64,000 bases of DNA from Planococcus beigongshangi (GTDB taxonomy: Bacteria; Bacillota; Bacilli; Bacillales_A; Planococcaceae), in NCBI RefSeq assembly GCF_016820495.1, contig NZ_JADHDU010000009.1:10298-74297 (forward strand), in the 5' to 3' direction. Position 1 is the stretch's first letter, and each line of letters starts with the position of its first letter. Positions 61,487 through 64,000 of this stretch are shown piece by piece. The notes beneath the pieces were generated by a model, which saw nothing but the letters and a program-made list of their open reading frames with translations, did not search any database and was not told the origin of the DNA. The translations under genes were made by a program, and so were the position numbers.

Positions 61487-61856
61487 CTTTTCCTATTGTC
61501 CAGACTCCAACCGGCCAACTCCTCGGTCTTAAGCTGCCCTTCCTGTGCGGCAAAGAACGCCGCTTCGGAAGTTCATCTTAACCCTGTCGGAGCTGAACGG
61601 CCGTTGGCGCTTTTCCCTGTCCAGACTCCGGCGACCCAGCTCTTCGGGTCGTAAGACGGCCCAGCTGCCGTGGCTAAGAGCGCCACTCTGCTGTTCCGTC
61701 TTACGCCTGTCAGAGCTAAACGGGTGCCGTCGCTTTTCCCTGTCCAGACTCGGGCGACCCAGCTCTTCGGGTCGTAGGACGGCCCAGCTGCCGTGGCTAA
61801 GAGCGCCACTCTGCTGTTCCGTCTTACGCCTGTCAGAGCTAAACGGGTGCCGTCAC
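61487..61856. repeat. Three tandem copies of a 123-bp structured repeat
   Basis: The motif CTTTTCC marks unit starts at 61487, 61610 and 61733, and a fourth partial start at 61856: exactly 123 bp apart. Units 2 and 3 are nearly identical; unit 1 is more diverged. Each unit can fold into CGACCC/GGGTCG and TAAGACGG/CCGTCTTA stems, the latter enclosing GTGGC/GCCAC. Short frames that read through it are by-products of the repeat. It fills most of the groE-to-CPBP gap. It resembles the long GC-rich intergenic repeats seen in many Bacillales genomes. Confidence 0.9.
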
Positions 61857-61935
61857 TTTTCCTATATCTTTGCGGTATTTTTTTGAAACCACTACAATAG
61901 AAGAAAGATCTGCAAACGAAAGGAATCTATAATTT

Positions 61936-62748
61936 ATGACATCCAGCAAAAATTCCATTAGGGATAAATTCTTCAAAGACAGCGGCTCAAAAAAAGGCAA
62001 GAAAACAAAAAACACGTCCATTTACATCCTGCTGATTTTCATCGCCATCCAATTGTCCCCGATTCTGTTTATCCAATCGACATACGAGTACTTCCTCGGG
62101 CAAGGCTTGAGTGAAGAGACTGCACTTGCCTCGACATCCGGCTGGCTCATTTTCCTGACGATGGGGATCGGGCTTCTGATCGCACTGATCGTCATTTTCC
62201 GTGATAAGCAATTCTTCAATATCTGGAAGGGCAAAAAGCCACATATCGGCTGGGTCATCCTGTGGGGGCTGTTTGGCTTCCTGCTGCTGCTCATCGGACA
62301 GTCACTTGCCGCTCTCCTCGAGATGGCTATCGGCATCGAACCGGGTTCTGAGAATACCTCCACTCTGGTCACGATCGCTGAAGTGGCGCCTGTCGCCATT
62401 TTTGCAGTCGTCCTCTTCGGACCGATCATGGAAGAACTCGTTTTCCGCCGCGTCATTTTCGGCACATTGAATCAGGTGACGAATTTCTGGATCGCCACTG
62501 CCATCAGCGCACTTGTCTTCGCCGTGGTCCATTGGGAATTCGTCCATCTCCTGCTGTACTTTACAACCGGCCTGATTCTGGCGTTTCTTTACCAAAAAAC
62601 AAAAAGCATCATCGCGCCGATCATCGCGCATATGCTGCTGAACGGATACGTCATGCTCATCCAGCTCAATATCGACAAGATTAACCGCTTTATCGAACGC
62701 ATGGAACAATTGGAACAACTGCAGTTCATCTACAAAATCTTCCTGTAA
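61936..62748 (+). CDS. CPBP intramembrane metalloprotease (YdiL-like)
   Basis: A 270-residue multi-pass membrane protein with the CPBP motifs MEELVFRR (EExxxR), FAVVHW and IIAHMLLNG, preceded by a basic, Ser/Lys-rich cytosolic N-terminus. B. subtilis has a CPBP protein (YdiL) at the same place beside groES-groEL, so it is the positional and likely true orthologue. GAAAGGA precedes the ATG. It is read divergently from groES, with the 123-bp repeats in between. Target protein unknown. Confidence 0.9.
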   Translation: MTSSKNSIRDKFFKDSGSKKGKKTKNTSIYILLIFIAIQLSPILFIQSTYEYFLGQGLSEETALASTSGWLIFLTMGIGLLIALIVIFRDKQFFNIWKGKKPHIGWVILWGLFGFLLLLIGQSLAALLEMAIGIEPGSENTSTLVTIAEVAPVAIFAVVLFGPIMEELVFRRVIFGTLNQVTNFWIATAISALVFAVVHWEFVHLLLYFTTGLILAFLYQKTKSIIAPIIAHMLLNGYVMLIQLNIDKINRFIERMEQLEQLQFIYKIFL

Positions 62749-62753
62749 ATGAC

Positions 62754-62788
62754 GTAAGCCCGGCCGCGAATTTCGCAGCCGGGCTTTA
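62754..62788 (+). terminator. Intrinsic terminator of the CPBP gene
   Basis: TAAGCCCGGC pairs with GCCGGGCTTTA, with an inner GCGAA/TTCGC stem. Confidence 0.88.
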
Positions 62789-62808
62789 GTTTTATCCAAA
62801 CAAAAAAA

Positions 62809-62835
62809 CCTTCCAGGGTTCATTCCCCTGGAAGG
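62809..62835 (-). terminator. Intrinsic terminator of tatC
   Basis: On the minus strand CCTTCCAGGG pairs with CCCTGGAAGG across a short loop, with seven T after it. The stem includes the tatC stop region. Confidence 0.9.
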
Positions 62836-63590
62836 CCTTGTTGCTGCTCTTCGATTGCCTGCTGCTGTTCAGCTTTCAAAAACTTGCGATAACCGATTTT
62901 CGCGATGATGATACTGAATTCATATAATAAAATCAATGGCAGCGTCACAATCAGATGCGAGACGATATCGGGCGGTGTGATGAATGCCGCGATGACCACC
63001 AGTATGAAATACGAGTATTTGCGGTATTTGCTCATCAGCATCGGTGTGATGATTCCCAGTCTTGTCAGGAACAGCATCAGCACCGGTAACTGGAAAATAA
63101 AACCAAATGGCAAAGTGATCTGGAACAGAAACTGGAAGTATTCGTTGATTCCGATTGTTTCCTGAATCGAAAGGTTATCGGAGATATTCAGCATAAAGCC
63201 GATTACATAGGGAAACAGGATCAAATAGGAAAATGCGATTCCGCCTACGAATAAAAGCATCGAAAACGGGATATAGCTAAGGGTTACGCGCCGTTCTTTA
63301 TCATGCAGGCCGGGGCTGATAAATGCCCAGAAATGATACATGATCACCGGTGAAGTGATGAAAAGGGCCAGTATCATCATGACCTGCATATAAATTTTCA
63401 ACGGGTCCGTGATTTTAAAAGCGTTCAATGTCAGATTTTCCGCTTCCTGCGTGAATTGCAGATAATTGATCAGCGGCTGGGCGAGAAAAAAGCTGGCTAT
63501 GACAGCCAATAGAAAGAAAACGGCTATGATCGTCAGCCGTTTTCTGAGTTCACCTATATGTTCGACTAATGTCATATCTTTTTCAGTCAT
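62820..63590 (-). CDS. tatC: Sec-independent translocase subunit TatC
   Basis: A 256-residue six-segment membrane protein that recognises twin-arginine signal peptides. The N-terminal HIGELRKRL (with the conserved Glu), the FYHFWAFISPGLHDKER-like YHFWAFISPGLHDKERR loop and FQLPVLMLFL are diagnostic. Its gene starts 12 bp after tatA on the same strand; together they form a minimal TatA-TatC system as in B. subtilis TatAy-TatCy. The Gln-rich tail (EQQQAIEEQQQG) is a local feature. Confidence 0.96.
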   Translation of the reverse strand: MTEKDMTLVEHIGELRKRLTIIAVFFLLAVIASFFLAQPLINYLQFTQEAENLTLNAFKITDPLKIYMQVMMILALFITSPVIMYHFWAFISPGLHDKERRVTLSYIPFSMLLFVGGIAFSYLILFPYVIGFMLNISDNLSIQETIGINEYFQFLFQITLPFGFIFQLPVLMLFLTRLGIITPMLMSKYRKYSYFILVVIAAFITPPDIVSHLIVTLPLILLYEFSIIIAKIGYRKFLKAEQQQAIEEQQQGLPGE

Positions 63591-63602
63591 CGGATAAACA
63601 TC

Positions 63603-63797
63603 CTAACGTATTTCTTTTTGCTCTTCTTTCTTCTTTGAAGCAATATCATCGTCGTCATCATCAACAAGCCCTTTAGTGGCATTCTTGAATTCGCGAAGTG
63701 AAGAACCGAATGCTTTACCCAATTCAGGCAATTTCTTCGGACCGAAAACCAGCAATGCAACAATTGCAATAATGATTAAACTCATTGGACCTGGCAT
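63603..63797 (-). CDS. tatA: Sec-independent translocase subunit TatA
   Basis: A 64-residue protein with one N-terminal membrane helix (SLIIIAIVALLVF), the FGPKKLPELGKAFG hinge and amphipathic helix, and an acidic then lysine-rich tail (VDDDDDDIASKKKEE). It oligomerises to form the Tat pore. The ATG at 63797 follows GGAGGTG. It precedes tatC and follows rex on the same strand. Confidence 0.95.
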   Translation of the reverse strand: MPGPMSLIIIAIVALLVFGPKKLPELGKAFGSSLREFKNATKGLVDDDDDDIASKKKEEQKEIR

Positions 63798-63888
63798 AAT
63801 TGACACCTCCTGTAGTATGCGTCTTATTTTACAGCAAATACTGCACTTTGGCTATTTACACAGACTCTTCAATTGTGAATGTTTTGAG

Positions 63889-64000
63889 TCATGTTTGCTT
63901 GATCAGGTAGATCAATGTCTGCAGCTCGACGGACAAGTCGATCGTCTGGACATGGAGATGATCGGGCACAGAAATTCGCACCGGCGTAAAGTTCAATATC
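63889..64000 (-). CDS. rex: Redox-sensing repressor Rex, C-terminal end (partial)
   Basis: The last 36 codons of a gene that continues beyond the window edge, ending in TGA at 63889-63891. The reading [14 protein letters not shown], then [15 protein letters not shown], matches the C-terminus of Rex, the NADH/NAD-sensing repressor of fermentation and respiration genes. The rex-tatA-tatC order is the same as in B. subtilis (ydiH, ydiI, ydiJ). Confidence 0.85.
   Translation of the reverse strand, partial: ILNFTPVRISVPDHLHVQTIDLSVELQTLIYLIKQT

Noticed and set aside
61545-61886. Open frames through the 123-bp repeats on both strands
   Set aside because: Each frame repeats with the DNA unit, lacks a ribosome binding site and has low-complexity content.

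Overview
The window looks like a chromosomal segment of a low-to-mid GC Gram-positive bacterium of the order Bacillales, most plausibly a Planococcaceae member (Planococcus/Planomicrobium-like). The reasons are: Bacillus-type proteins throughout (YoxD, GlpP, YehS, a YozG/YoaS-like pair, an Lnr/Yfi-type two-component ABC locus); the order rex-tatA-tatC-CPBP protease-groES-groEL with a CIRCE operator; AGGAGG-type ribosome binding sites with several TTG/GTG starts; and paired intrinsic terminators between most convergent genes. The genus assignment is inference. I saw no rRNA, tRNA, CRISPR array, insertion sequence or prophage.

Layout. 1-5 kb: a YoxD-type reductase, a dipeptidase/DUF819 operon, a lipoprotein and a small unknown gene. 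5-13.6 kb: a glycerol-phosphate region with glpD, the divergent antiterminator glpP, a HAD phosphatase, an Fbp-type ABC transporter and a secreted GlpQ. The leaders of glpD and of the transporter share a 14-nt box upstream of an intrinsic terminator, so GlpP probably controls both; the transporter also has a cre-like site over its promoter. 13.7-30.3 kb: housekeeping and small membrane genes (DinB, a class B PBP, a hydrolase, CPBP protease, UppP, HIT, DUF4385, Maa, XRE regulators, methyltransferase). 30.4-40.5 kb: an ABC exporter with a GNAT protein, a phytoene-desaturase-like enzyme, NagA, a copper-type four-helix Cys protein, an SDR, a GH43 remnant, TetR and a luciferase-type oxidoreductase. 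40.7-43.5 kb: two truncated GH65 phosphorylase genes fused at one junction. 43.7-50.7 kb: unknowns, YehS, CarD, a MarR/DrrAB-type exporter and a Dus enzyme. 50.9-56.2 kb: a linearmycin-resistance-like (LnrJKLMN) locus. 56.3-64 kb: DegV, SDR, aquaporin, a VOC remnant, groEL/groES, a CPBP protease, tatC, tatA and the end of rex.

The most unusual signal is in the intergenic DNA. Seven arrays of short direct repeats lie at six intergenic locations, with a spacing of exactly 21 bp (20 bp in one array). They use four different core motifs, and neighbouring units often alternate in their tails. Two of these locations also carry a GCAGTCCGC/GCGGACTGC hairpin. I know of no named family that fits. Three 123-bp structured tandem repeats also sit next to the groE promoter, and a cluster of three hairpins precedes one 21-bp array.

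The region shows gene decay as well: a headless GH43 beta-xylosidase C-terminus, a headless VOC/glyoxalase C-terminus, and the GH65 pair. Several regulators have a candidate operator nearby: TetR at 38780, MarR at 48479, an ATGAC half-site cluster for the Lnr-type response regulator at 54342-54377, and CIRCE at 61343.
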